Origin: Megaleporinus macrocephalus
Taxonomy: Eukaryota; Chordata; Actinopteri; Characiformes; Anostomidae
Direction: 5' to 3'
Length of the DNA stretch: 64,000 nucleotides
NCBI GenBank assembly: GCA_021613375.1
Contig: CM038726.1
Coordinates: forward strand, 15,358,341-15,422,340
The notes under the pieces are model-generated. The model saw only the letters and a program-made list of their open reading frames with translations, was not told the DNA's origin and searched no databases. Below are positions 52,091 through 61,268 of the stretch, in pieces. A program made the position numbers and the translations under genes. Every line of letters begins with the position of its first letter. Positions within the stretch are counted from its first letter, which is position 1.

Positions 52091-52210
52091 AAAGGTGCCA
52101 TAGAATGGAAAACTGTATTTACATTGTCGTGGTTAAATAAGGAGAGTTGAATGAAAGAACTGACATACTGTGAACTTCAAACACTGTTGTTCCTCCTTTA
52201 AATGTTAAAA
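52091..52210 (+). repeat. Dispersed repeat, GGTGCCATAGAATGG family, copy 2
   Basis: It begins AAAGGTGCCATAGAATGGAA and continues AACTGTATTTACATTGTCGT, GGTTAAATAAGGAGAG. Reverse-orientation pieces lie at 56178-56202 and 59992-60056. Confidence 0.6.
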
Positions 52211-52689
52211 AACAATTCTAAAAAAAAAAATCCAAAATCCTAGGCTTTTACGCAACAGTCTCTACCTAAAATCCCCAAATTTACATACACCAGCTTAGAC
52301 TTAATGTGCCTTTGCAGGCTGCAAATGTGATGTTCTCACTTTCCATACCCTTTCCATACCCAATAAACTGTGAGCAGGCATGGTTCATGTTCATCTTTAA
52401 ATGAGGTTATGATTGCTCCAGCTTCTGAATCAGATGTTCCGTTCCACTTCAAATGCTGCAGCTTGGTCAGGCCCCAGAATGCAGTTGCGTCGCCATTTAA
52501 AATGTGAACATGAACACAAGCGAATAGGAACCCAACTTCAGCAAGACAAGATCGTGAACAACTATAATTCCAAGTTATTAGTTTGCTCTGCACATTTCAC
52601 TCCATACAGTAGCAGCGACCCCTACCACCACCAGCATCAGGAGCGGGAGAACCAAATGACTGGAAGGAAACATCCAGTTTAGGTCATTC

Positions 52690-53035
52690 ACCAGAGGTGG
52701 TGGCAGAGCCCCTGTGCACACAAGTGGCATTCATGCCAGCATCGCAGCAGGTGGGGGTGCCGTTGTTGTCGCCATCACCCTTTGCCGCGCAGGGCTTATT
52801 GTGATGTTATATGTAAGAGTTCTGCTATGCGCACAAGGGTCAATGGCCCAGGGGTCACCACCCCAGGAAAGGATTCGTGGCACTCGCCACAGAGAAGGGA
52901 GTGGCACAGGAACTTGGCTCGTGCTGGTAAGTCGGCGAGGGCCAGCTAACCAGCTGTGTAGCAACTCACTACTGGCTGGTGCTGACCTATAGAAGATTAT
53001 GAGGATCATAAAGGTGGACGCCCCCCAAAAAGGGA
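52690..53035. other. GC-rich unexplained segment
   Basis: About 345 bases are much richer in G and C than the surroundings, with open frames of about 92 codons on both strands (52714-52992 plus, 52731-53009 minus). Neither translation shows a domain that I recognise. Just upstream, at about 52560-52620, a plus-strand frame contains LLVCSAHFTPY, which resembles the VCSxHF signature of THAP zinc fingers. The whole could be a relic of a THAP-bearing DNA transposon. Assignment is uncertain. Confidence 0.3.
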
Positions 53036-53294
53036 CTTAAATGTCATTACTGTTGTTGTATGTTAATTAAAAGCCATGTGTAACACATTGTTCTGTGTTG
53101 TTAAAGGGGTTTAGTAAGAAATGTTTTGTACGTCAGTGGTTTTGTGTGGGTGCCTTTGTTTGTTTGTTTGTTTGTGTGTGTATGTGTCTTTTCTGCTGGT
53201 GTGGTGGAAAAAAGCAATTCTCACAGTAGAATCAACTCAACTTATTTTATACCAATACCAGATAATTACACAGACATTTCAACAACTAAATGTA

Positions 53295-54607
53295 CAGTGT
53301 ATCCGGAAAGTATTCACAGCGCTTCACTTTTTCCACATTTGGTTATGTTACAGCCTTATTCAGAAATGGATTTAATTATTTTTTTCTCTCAAAATTCTAT
53401 ACGCAGTACCCCATAATGACAATGATAAATTTGCAAATGTATTAAAAAAAAAAAACATTAAAAAAATGTACCTAAGTATTCGCAGTCTTTGTCAGAGCCT
53501 TTTGTTGAAGCACCTTTGGCACCTCAAGTCTTTCTGAATATGATGCTACAAGCTTGGCACACTTATTTTTGGGCAGTTTCTCCAATTCTTCTTTGCACAA
53601 CCTCTCAAGCGCCATCAGGTTGGATGGGGAGCGTCGGTGCACATTTTCAGATCTTTCCAGAGATGTTCAATCAGGTTCAAGTCTGGGCTCTGACTGGGCC
53701 ACACAAGAACATTCATATAGTTGTCCCAAAGCCACTCCTTTGTTCTTGGATGTCATTGTCCTGTTCAAAGCTGAACCAAGTCTGAGTTCTTTGTACATTG
53801 CTGTGTTCATCTTTCCCTAGACCCAGACTAGTCTCCCAGTTCCAGCTGCCGAAAAACAACAACCCCACAGCATGATGCAGCCGCCACCATGCTTCACTGT
53901 AGAAATGATATTGGTCAGGTGATGAGCAGTGCATGGTTCTCTCCAGACATGGCGCTTGGCATTCGAGCCTAAGAGTTTAACCTTAACAAAGAATTTTGTT
54001 TCTCATGGTCTGAGAGTCACTCAGGTCCTTTTGGCAAACTCCAAACAGGCTGCAGAGCAATGCTGAAGCTCTGGGGGTCCTTGGGGTCTTGGTCACCTCC
54101 CTGACTAAGGCTCTTCTACCCCAATCACTCAGATTGACTGGACGGACAACTCTATAGGAAAAGTCCTGGTAGTTCCAAACTTCTTCCACTTCTGGATGAT
54201 GAAGGCCACTGTGCTCATTAGGACCTTCAGGGCTGCAGAAATGTTTCTGTGTCCTTCTCCAGATATGTGCCTCCATACAATCCTGTCTCAGAGGTCTACA
54301 GACAATGGTGTGGTTTGTGCTCTGACATGTGTCAACTATGGGACCTTGGGAACAGGTGTGTGCCTTTTCAAATCATGTCCAATCCACTGGATTTACCACA
54401 GGTGGACTCCAATCGAGTTGTCTAAACTACTGAAGGGTGATCAGTGGACAGGAGCACCTGTTTATTACAACATATACATTTTTCCACTTTCACATTATGG
54501 GGTATTGTGTGTCGAATCTTGAGGGAAAAACTGAATTTTGGAAAAAAGCTGTAACATAACCAAATGTGGAAAAAGTGAAGCACTGTGAAAACTTTCTGGA
54601 TGCCCTG
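53295..54607 (-). mobile_element. Tc1-like transposon with good TIRs, defective transposase
   Basis: The left end CAGTGTATCCGGAAAGTATT and the minus-strand right end CAGGGCATCCAGAAAGTTTT open inverted repeats of over 60 bases that also share CTTCACTTTTTCCACATTTG and GTTATGTTACAGC. Each is bordered by TA (53293-53294, 54608-54609). The minus strand holds transposase fragments in the right order, including TVKHGGGCIMLWG-type core sequence near 53880, a QDND motif near 53760 and [11 protein letters not shown] near 53670. Frames are broken by stops and indels, so it is not autonomous. Ends may still be recognisable by a related transposase. Confidence 0.88.
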
Positions 54608-54639
54608 TAATCTTGTTTTCAACATTTCCTTTAATCCCC

Positions 54640-55140
54640 TTTTGCCATCCTTCGGGGGATTTGAGGACCTCCAAAGTTCAGTCTTAGACATTGGCTGAAT
54701 TTTCTGCTTCTCTCAATCTAAATAATCTCACGCTCAGTGATGTTGAGTTCTGGACTCTAGAGTGGACGGTCCACTGTTCTGTAAACACCAGCAGCTTTAT
54801 TGTTTGAAGGAAATGAATTATCCTTGTTTCAGTAACAGCATCTTCACAGCCACACATCGTTTCAGATTTCATTCAGTGCTGATTTGTATATAAACAGTGG
54901 AAGGATGGACTAAAGTAGCTGTGGATCTGAAGCAAGAGTGATTTTCTTGATTATCTTTAAGAAGATCAAAGTGCAGCTTATCAGATGGTGATGGTTATGC
55001 TGGGCTACTAGGTCTCACACAGTTGTTAGGAGTCCCGTTTTCTTGGTATCTTTTAATAATATTTTGAACTCTGGTTTTGGAAACTCTGTAAATCGAATAA
55101 TCTCCAGAAATATCTTCAGACAAATGAACGAAATGTACTT
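54640..55140. repeat. Dispersed repeat, family S, copy 2
   Basis: It shares GAGTTCTGGACTCTAGAGTG, GTCCACTGTTCTGTAAACAC and CAGCAGCTT with the copy at 27500-27830. It lies directly after the Tc1 element. Probably transposon-derived; superfamily not assigned. Confidence 0.5.
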
Positions 55141-55203
55141 AATGTCTATTTTGGCTGGAAATTGAAATAAATGGCATGTAGTCTCTGACATTTTCACAGT
55201 GCT

Positions 55204-55526
55204 GTGTGTGTATGAATGTGTGTGTCTCCCTCTTGACTTCTCTGCTTCTCAGTCTCTTTCTTTGCTTGCCCACCGGCCTTTCTCGTTTGCATGACAAATG
55301 ATTTAAATAGATGGATGAGTCAGGGACTACATCACCAGAAAGAGAGAGTGAGAGAGAGACTGCCTCAATCCATGTTTGCTCTCTGCCTTCATTCAGCGGA
55401 CCTAAAATTAACAAAAAACAGGCAGCGCATAAAAAATCATTATAGTGAATACACGTTTTTTTCAAGGCATGCACTTCAAATCAACATGTAGATTAGACCG
55501 CATTAAACGTTGAAGGTAACCCATAC
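55204..55526 (+). repeat. Local noncoding duplication C, copy 2
   Basis: Partner of 51747-52058 in the same orientation. The Tc1 element and the family S repeat sit between the two copies. The 39-base identical core against weaker flanks suggests constraint on the core, or gene conversion. Confidence 0.8.
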
Positions 55527-57327
55527 ACAGGGGTAATATTGGCTCATAAAATTATTTTATATTTCTTCTAATTACTTTTATTAAGGGAGAACAGTCAGAA
55601 CATGAGATTCTGACCAATGTTGACATGATTGTACCACGTAATTGCTGCGGACCATACTGTGAATGGTATTATGTGTGTTCTTCCACAGCCTAAAGGTGCT
55701 CTGGTGACTGGGGAGGCCACTGAAGTGCACTGTTGTTGTTGTTGTTAGGGATATATAATTATGTAAGTTCTCTTATTGGTTTGGACTTTAGGAGCTGATG
55801 GGAAGACCCAATATTTTCGATTAATGGTGAAATTGTGTCAATCATGTTTTGACTTTCAAATGTCACTCTTAGATACATCACTCACTGTGGCTAATAAATG
55901 CTGTGTAATCACTGAGTTAGTAGAAACGTTGAACAGCAGCAGGACAGAAAGAACGACTGTAAAACTGATACAGAATCAAATATATGCTAATATGTTGTTC
56001 ACAAGCTTTAAGTCAAACATTTTGTGAGCGCTTCAAATGTCTGTGGTTGTGTCCAAAAATAAAAGGCAGCTGTCTCTATGCCCCTTGCTTTGGATTTGTA
56101 TTTGAAGGTACAACAGTGTTTGAGGTATATGGTCTTTGAGTCTTCAGTTATTGGTTGGTTATTTGCCAATATAACTTGTTTTCTATTCTATGGCACCTTT
56201 AATAATTGTCTGCATTTTCTAAGGTTTTTTTATGAATTAGTGAGTTCCAAGAAAAACATATCTCAATTATTTTAGCCATTTTCCATACAGCATTTGATTA
56301 TGACCTATACATGGTGTGAACATTTTAGATCAGTAGAAAATTTCGAAATGCAATTGATTAACTCACACTAAAGGTGTTTCATAGGTACATATTTTTTGTT
56401 TAGACAGTGATCTTTTATTCCCATTATACCAGCCAGTTTGATGTTCTTTATGCATATGAACATAATGTTCTTCAAATATGCAAGTGTTTCATTCTAGTGC
56501 TGCTGAATGCGAAAATGAAGGCACCCCTCATTATTTGGTCCCGGACCATTGGATGGCAGTGGCGAGTAACAGAGTAGCTGAATTGGGGAAGGGCAGGGGT
56601 ATGGGTGGGGGTTTCCAGGGTGTTTGTGGAGAGAATGAAAAGCTAGCATGTTGACAAGCCGCATTTACATATAAACGCGTCCGCGAGCACAGAAATGCCG
56701 GGCGTGCTTGCCTCCCAGTAGGGGCTTAATAGGCAGATGACAGTGCAGATCAGTGGGCAGTGGAGTAGAGAGGAGGTTAAGTTTGACCTTTGACCTTCCT
56801 CATAGATGGCACAATGGCAAGAAGGTGCCGGCCGTCCACGTCCTCCTTTGCCTCAAAGGAAATTTCCAGCAGAGAGTGGGCCTCAGGCACGCAGCCCATA
56901 GGGTCCCAAATCAACCCCTTTTACCCCACCTAACCCCCAAGTCTTCAGCAGCCCCCCACCACCCACCCCCAAGTAATCTCCGTGCCTAGCAATGAGCTCA
57001 CACTCCAGTTTCTATAAGCTCAACTGACCCCAACTGAAACCTCAGCCCTGAGGTCGTAGGGCTCTTTTTCTAGAACTTTATACCAACTTTCTCTTGACTT
57101 TATTTACATTTCCAGGTTTGTCTGATGCACACCTGTAAGCTTCTTGGGCTTTGGTACCCCAAAGGTTTAAGTGTTGGATGTCGAGAGTTATAATTTTGTA
57201 ATTATATATGTAAAAATTGCAATACATGGCATGTACATTAAACTTACATTCAAATTCAAACTTTTAATCTTTTTTGTATATTGTGATGTGAAATTAACAC
57301 CATGTCTTTTTGGTTATTTTGAATATC
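55527..57327. other. Noncoding stretch with a DR1 site
   Basis: No exon recognised. 56500-57000 is GC-balanced and non-repetitive and holds the nuclear-receptor site at 56784-56796. A short reverse copy of the GGTGCCATAGAATGG family lies at 56178-56202. Confidence 0.45.
56784..56796 (-). promoter_or_regulatory. Perfect DR1 nuclear-receptor site
   Basis: TGACCTTTGACCT is the exact inverse of AGGTCAAAGGTCA, the consensus direct repeat with one spacer bound by COUP-TF, HNF4, RXR and PPAR:RXR. The surrounding sequence is non-repetitive. No target gene is visible within several kb except the crystallin gene 4 kb away. Confidence 0.4.
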
Positions 57328-57515
57328 ATTGCTGTCCAAAGAAAAACATTTTTTTTCTATTTTTGTTAATTATTACTTTTTCTACATCATTTGAACACAT
57401 GAGCTATCATTTACATTGTGTAAAAATTTCATGGTTAATAAAAATTCCCCAAAAATCACTTGAAAAAACTTGAGAAAACTGGTTTCATTGACTTCTATTA
57501 AAAGTAAAGACAGTT
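57328..57515 (-). mobile_element. MITE family R, truncated copy
   Basis: The left end TTGCTGTCCAAAGAAAAACA is the family end, and the interior shares TTTACATTGTGTAAAAATTTC and TGGTTTCATTGACTT with the family. The right terminus is replaced by the hairpin at 57498-57540. Confidence 0.55.
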
Positions 57516-57540
57516 TTTTTTATACTGTCTTTACTTTTAA
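57498..57540. repeat. Perfect 17-bp hairpin
   Basis: TTAAAAGTAAAGACAGT at 57498-57514 is the exact inverse complement of 57524-57540, with a nine-base T-rich loop. It probably arose by an inverted duplication at the truncated end of the MITE. Confidence 0.95.
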
Positions 57541-57549
57541 CATATATTT

Positions 57550-57601
57550 TTATTGTACACATGGATCTTTCAGTATATATTTTATTGTACACATGGATCT
57601 T
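57550..57601 (+). repeat. 32-base tandem duplication
   Basis: TTATTGTACACATGGATCTT occurs at 57550-57569 and again at 57582-57601, preceded in both cases by TATATT-type sequence. Confidence 0.95.
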
Positions 57602-57793
57602 GGTTGCTGCTGTTGATATAGAATAATTTGATAGCTTACAACCAGCAAGTAGCCCAACAATCAAAGCTGGGGAAATGGATGAATGAACATGGTTATGATG
57701 TAAGATAATATGAGCGTTTAGAATATACATTCAGAATATAGTTACCTTAAAATTTTTAGGAGAATATATAAACCCTTTCAATCACACTCTAAA

Positions 57794-58290
57794 GCAGAGG
57801 TCACTTATAGGCGGAGCGCTTTCTGGGTCTGGACCCAGACGTTGTCCAATGCGGACCCGAACAGATAAACTATTGAGAATGATTTAATTCTGAGAGTCTT
57901 CTGAGGTGCCGTGAACTCACAGAACAATCACGTGCGTTGTAAGGTCACCAAAGGCTCCTCAGCCACTCAGATCTGTGCATATTCGGACGTGCGGAGAGCA
58001 CATCGGCGAGGTCTGAAGCAAGAAAAAGTAGCCTGAGAATCGGAGAGTCGGAGAGTCGGAGAGTCGTAAAGATTAATGTGCAACCAGGAATGGACCGAGA
58101 CATATGCGTTTATTATTCCCACAGGCAGCTCCGAATGGAGTTAAGAAGAAGGCTTTTTCTATAAATAAGCACTTTTTAAAAACATTCCCTTTTTTAATGT
58201 AGCCATTGTTTTTACTTGAAGTGAGTAAAAAGCATTTATTTGTAGTTTTATAAATAATATATCATTCAGTTCATGTTAAATGGTAGATGG
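57794..58290 (+). mobile_element. hAT-like element, 5' part
   Basis: It starts CAGAGGTCACTTATAGGCGG, a typical hAT-type terminus, and aligns with 29080-29480 through GGACCCAGACGTTGTCCAAT, AAACTATTGAGAATGATT, GATCTGTGC and the TTTTTACTTGAAGTGA/TTTATTTGTAGTTTTATAAA region. It contains three CGGAGAGT units at 58041-58064. The 3' end is missing or unrecognisable. Confidence 0.55.
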
Positions 58291-58599
58291 CTTCTTTACA
58301 AACAGTTCCTACTAAAGCCTGAGTGCACTGATAATTGATGAACCAGTTATTAATACCAGTGTTACTAACCTCTTTCAGGGTTTGTATGCACTGAGTGATA
58401 AGCTCAGCATTAGAGTTGAACTGGACATGCCATTCACTGACAATTACACAGCTATTTACTTTATAGTCACATTTACATGACTTTTAATTAGGATGTGTCA
58501 CATTAATTGCATAACAAATAACATGAGCAGTGGGAGCAGTGGGCTGATGCAAGCAATAAGAGCCTAAACAATGTTGGGAATAACCAATTTAAACAAATG

Positions 58600-59320
58600 A
58601 ATTGTATAAAAGAAAACTGCTAGTTGTGGTGTGCTGTATAGTCTTCACATGAAACATGACGTGTCCATGACAACCAATAGTAACGGTAACATGATAATGT
58701 GGCTTGTACTGTGCATGATGGATGCATAATCACATTCATCACATGCGAGTCCCTTCTTACCATAATGCGGCCCCCGCTCTGGAGGAGGGTAAATCTGGGC
58801 TCATCTGACCACATTACATGTTTGCCATTGCTCCAGAGTCCAGTCTTCATGTTCCAAAGTCAAAGTCTTTTTTCTGGTTATCTTCATTAACAATTGTTTT
58901 TCTTAGGGCCACACATCTGTTTAGGCCCAACCCTATGAGTTGTGGGTGCAATGTGAATGTGGACATGCTCATACTTTCACTACTGATGATTTTTTACCGT
59001 TTCACTTCACCACGTGTTAAGGTGATCTCTACTCACAGTCGTTCAAGACTTTTCACTATTAGCCTTCTGGGTTTTGATAATGTTCTGGACAGTTCTAAAC
59101 GCAAATCCAATCATTTCAGATTGGTTTATTTGCTTGATGCAGAACATTTGACCTACAGTAACATCTTTTCCATGACCACTGGATACGTCTTCTACCACAG
59201 TGGTTTAGGAAATGAGAAACTGCAGCAGTTAGGTTTAAATGAATTGCTGCAAGCTGAAACATTAATCACTTATATATTATCCAAACAAAGACTCTTAAGT
59301 ATTTGCTTACTTAAATAAAA
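58600..59320 (-). pseudogene. Tc1-like transposase remnant
   Basis: On the minus strand the frame at 58620-58850 reads VMWSDEPRFTLLQSGGRI, the WSDExxF core of Tc1 transposases that carries the first catalytic Asp. Further upstream on that strand (about 59080-59110) a frame reads AFRTVQNIIKTQKA, matching the helix-turn-helix region. Stops and deletions separate them, and the GGGSIM and WPxxSPDLNP motifs are absent. No TIRs are seen. Confidence 0.7.
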
Positions 59321-59529
59321 ATTGCAATTTATATGGAAGTTTATTACAGCATATGACTAGTTTATGGCCACAATGCTTATAATTCAGTGACTGTCTGCTG
59401 AATATGTTGCAAAAAGAAAAATGTGCATTAAATCTAAAACTTATTAACATTTAATCTATCTTGGATTATATAGAAATGATTGGATTTTAAAAACAATGAT
59501 TTAATTTTGCATTCAAAGATGAGACAACT

Positions 59530-59961
59530 GCGGTGGCCGAGAAGACTCAACGCGCTACAGATTCACAAACGCGCTGCGCTGGGGGGAGGGGGGTGTTCAT
59601 GTGCACATGAAGCTTCAAGTAATTAACCTTTTTTGAACAATCTGGAGGGAAAGCTTCAAAGCTTCAGGAGGCTTAATTTGGCCATCACTAGAGAGGTAAG
59701 TCTGGATAGTTACCACATACAGCCAAACTTACTTCTCATAAGATGCTACCGCAGCTTCGTGTGGTTCTGTTTACAATGCAACGCCGTATGTGGTCCCACG
59801 TCCTTTAAAAGTGTCCTCCAGAAACATTTCCGGTGTGTTGTGGACGGCGTTTTTGCAGCGCGTTTGTTAAATGCAGTGCCCATGTTGCTGTTTTGATGAA
59901 AGCGTTTTCTGTTTCTAGCGCGTTTGTGAATTGCAGCGCATTGGGTCTTCCCGGCCACCAT
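59530..59961. mobile_element. MITE with about 45-bp inverted ends
   Basis: The left end CGGTGGCCGAGAAGACTCAA continues CGCGCTACAGATTCACAAAC, GCGCT. The right end on the minus strand is TGGTGGCCGGGAAGACCCAA, then TGCGCTGCAATTCACAAACG, CGCT. Roughly 38 of 45 positions agree. Subterminal GCGCGTTTGTTAAATGCAG at about 59859 is a further partial copy. An inner inverted pair (ACCACATACAGCC at 59711, GCCGTATGTGGT at 59783) lies within. No transposase. Superfamily not assigned, and the target duplication is not clear. Confidence 0.75.
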
Positions 59962-59991
59962 AAACAATAGTGAGGTTCACGATATTTTTGT

Positions 59992-60056
59992 TCTGTGTAC
60001 AGAACTTTACTTGTTTAACTATGTAAATACAGTGTTCTATTCTATGGCACCTTCAA
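59992..60056 (-). repeat. Dispersed repeat, GGTGCCATAGAATGG family, reverse piece
   Basis: On the minus strand it reads GAAGGTGCCATAGAATAGAA then CACTGTATTTACATAG, matching 52091-52130. Confidence 0.55.
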
Positions 60057-60211
60057 ACAGTAGATGTTGGTGATGGTTCAACCAGTGATTCTACCAGAGA
60101 TGCAAAACTGTTACTGACTGGTTCAGCATCCTAAACTCTAAGCAAAATAACAAGCCTGTGGTGTTTAGAGAAAAGCATGAAAACTGCAGTCCATTAATTT
60201 TTTAAAAAATG

Positions 60212-60217
60212 TTTATT
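60212..60217 (-). terminator. Polyadenylation signal of the crystallin gene
   Basis: AATAAA on the minus strand about 37 bases after the stop codon. A second AATAAA at 60248-60253 lies immediately after the stop, too close to serve alone without a minimal 3' UTR. Confidence 0.6.
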
Positions 60218-60253
60218 TAAAAACTGCTTAGTTTTAAGCCATTTTCATTTATT

Positions 60254-61123
60254 TTAATACCAGGAATCCATGATGCGCCTCATGCTCATGAACCTCATGC
60301 CGCTAGAGCCCATCATCTCCCTGAAGTTTCTGTACTCTCCGGGCCTGAAGTACCACATCCTGCCTCTGTAGTGGGGCTGCTCGTACATGAGCCAGTGGCC
60401 GTCCATCACATTGCAGGACATGCAGCCGTTGGACCAGTGATAGCGGTCCATGAAGGAGTCGCAGTCATCAGACATCTCGTACATCTGACCCATGAAGTTC
60501 TCCCTCTCGTAGACCCTCATTCTGTAGGATCCCCTGTACTGTTTGGGAAATAGAACAGAATATATCTCTTTTAGGCCAGTCAGGATGTGGATAGGTCAGG
60601 AATTCTCCAAACAGCTGAATTTCGCCTAGTCACATGGGCTAGAGCAACAAAACATGAACTGTTGGACTTAGTGGCCGCTTTGTAAACATACAATTCTCTC
60701 TATATGGCAAATGAGTGCAGCTATAAAGTACCTAATAAACTGTTAACTATATTAAACGTACCATGGGGATCATACGGCAGGACTTGATCCAGTTGCTGAA
60801 TCCCCACATGCTCATGTAATCAGCGTACTCGCCCCTCCTCATGAAGTACTGGTGACCCATGTAGTTGGGACGGTCATACACCATCCAGCAACCGCTCTCC
60901 ACCCTGCAGGAGTGGCAGCGGCTCATGTAGGAGGACATATCGGAACAGTCACCGGTACACTCATAAGAGCGTCCCATGAAGTTCCTGTCCTCGTAGAAGA
61001 TGACCTGTTTGGGAGAAGATCAAATAACAAATTAAGCATGTTTGACCAATAATACCACACACTAATGCTAAAATTACTTAAATTAATTTAAAATCTGTTG
61101 CTGTTACCTACCTTTCCCATCAT
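60254..61123 (-). CDS. crygm: Gamma-M crystallin, three exons
   Basis: A structural protein of the fish eye lens, cytosolic in fibre cells, packing at high concentration for refraction. Exon 1 is 61112-61123 (MMGK), exon 2 60762-61004 (81 codons) and exon 3 60254-60538 (94 codons plus TAA), giving 179 residues. Introns of 107 and 223 bases have GT/AG borders and are phase 0, the classic gamma-crystallin layout of one short exon then one exon per domain. Four Greek-key motifs start at YEDRNFMG (8-15), YDRPNYMG (47-54), YERENFMG (95-102) and YEQPHYRG (137-144), with RRGEY and RPGEY in the even ones. Methionine is 27 of 179, diagnostic of the aquatic gamma-M class. The second ATG has the better start context (A at -3, G at +4), so MGK may be the true start. 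No stop or frameshift is seen. The exact paralogue number cannot be set. Confidence 0.97.
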
Positions 61124-61205
61124 TTTGGTGGTGTTTCGTTGTCAAAGCAGAGCTTGACTGGATGATCAGATGGTGAGCTGATGTCCTGCCTGGTTTAACC
61201 TTTGC

Positions 61206-61212
61206 ATTTATA
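61206..61212 (-). promoter_or_regulatory. TATA box of the crystallin gene
   Basis: TATAAAT on the minus strand, about 83 bases before the first ATG. This predicts a start site near 61176 and a 5' UTR of about 50 bases, as is usual for crystallin genes. Confidence 0.75.
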
Positions 61213-61255
61213 CCTGTCCAGGTACAAAAGAACATGGTACTTCTATTGTGAAAAC

Positions 61256-61268
61256 TCCTGACTAAGCA
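61256..61268 (-). promoter_or_regulatory. Maf recognition element (T-MARE-like)
   Basis: The minus strand reads TGCTTAGTCAGGA, matching 11 of 13 positions of the palindromic T-MARE TGCTGAGTCAGCA. It lies about 45-60 bases upstream of the TATA box. Large Maf proteins (L-Maf, c-Maf) activate crystallin promoters through such sites, so this is a plausible lens control element. Binding is inferred. Confidence 0.55.

Noticed and set aside
59633..59967. Open frames of 87 and 73 codons on opposite strands
   Set aside because: They lie within the MITE with 45-bp inverted ends and share no recognised domain.
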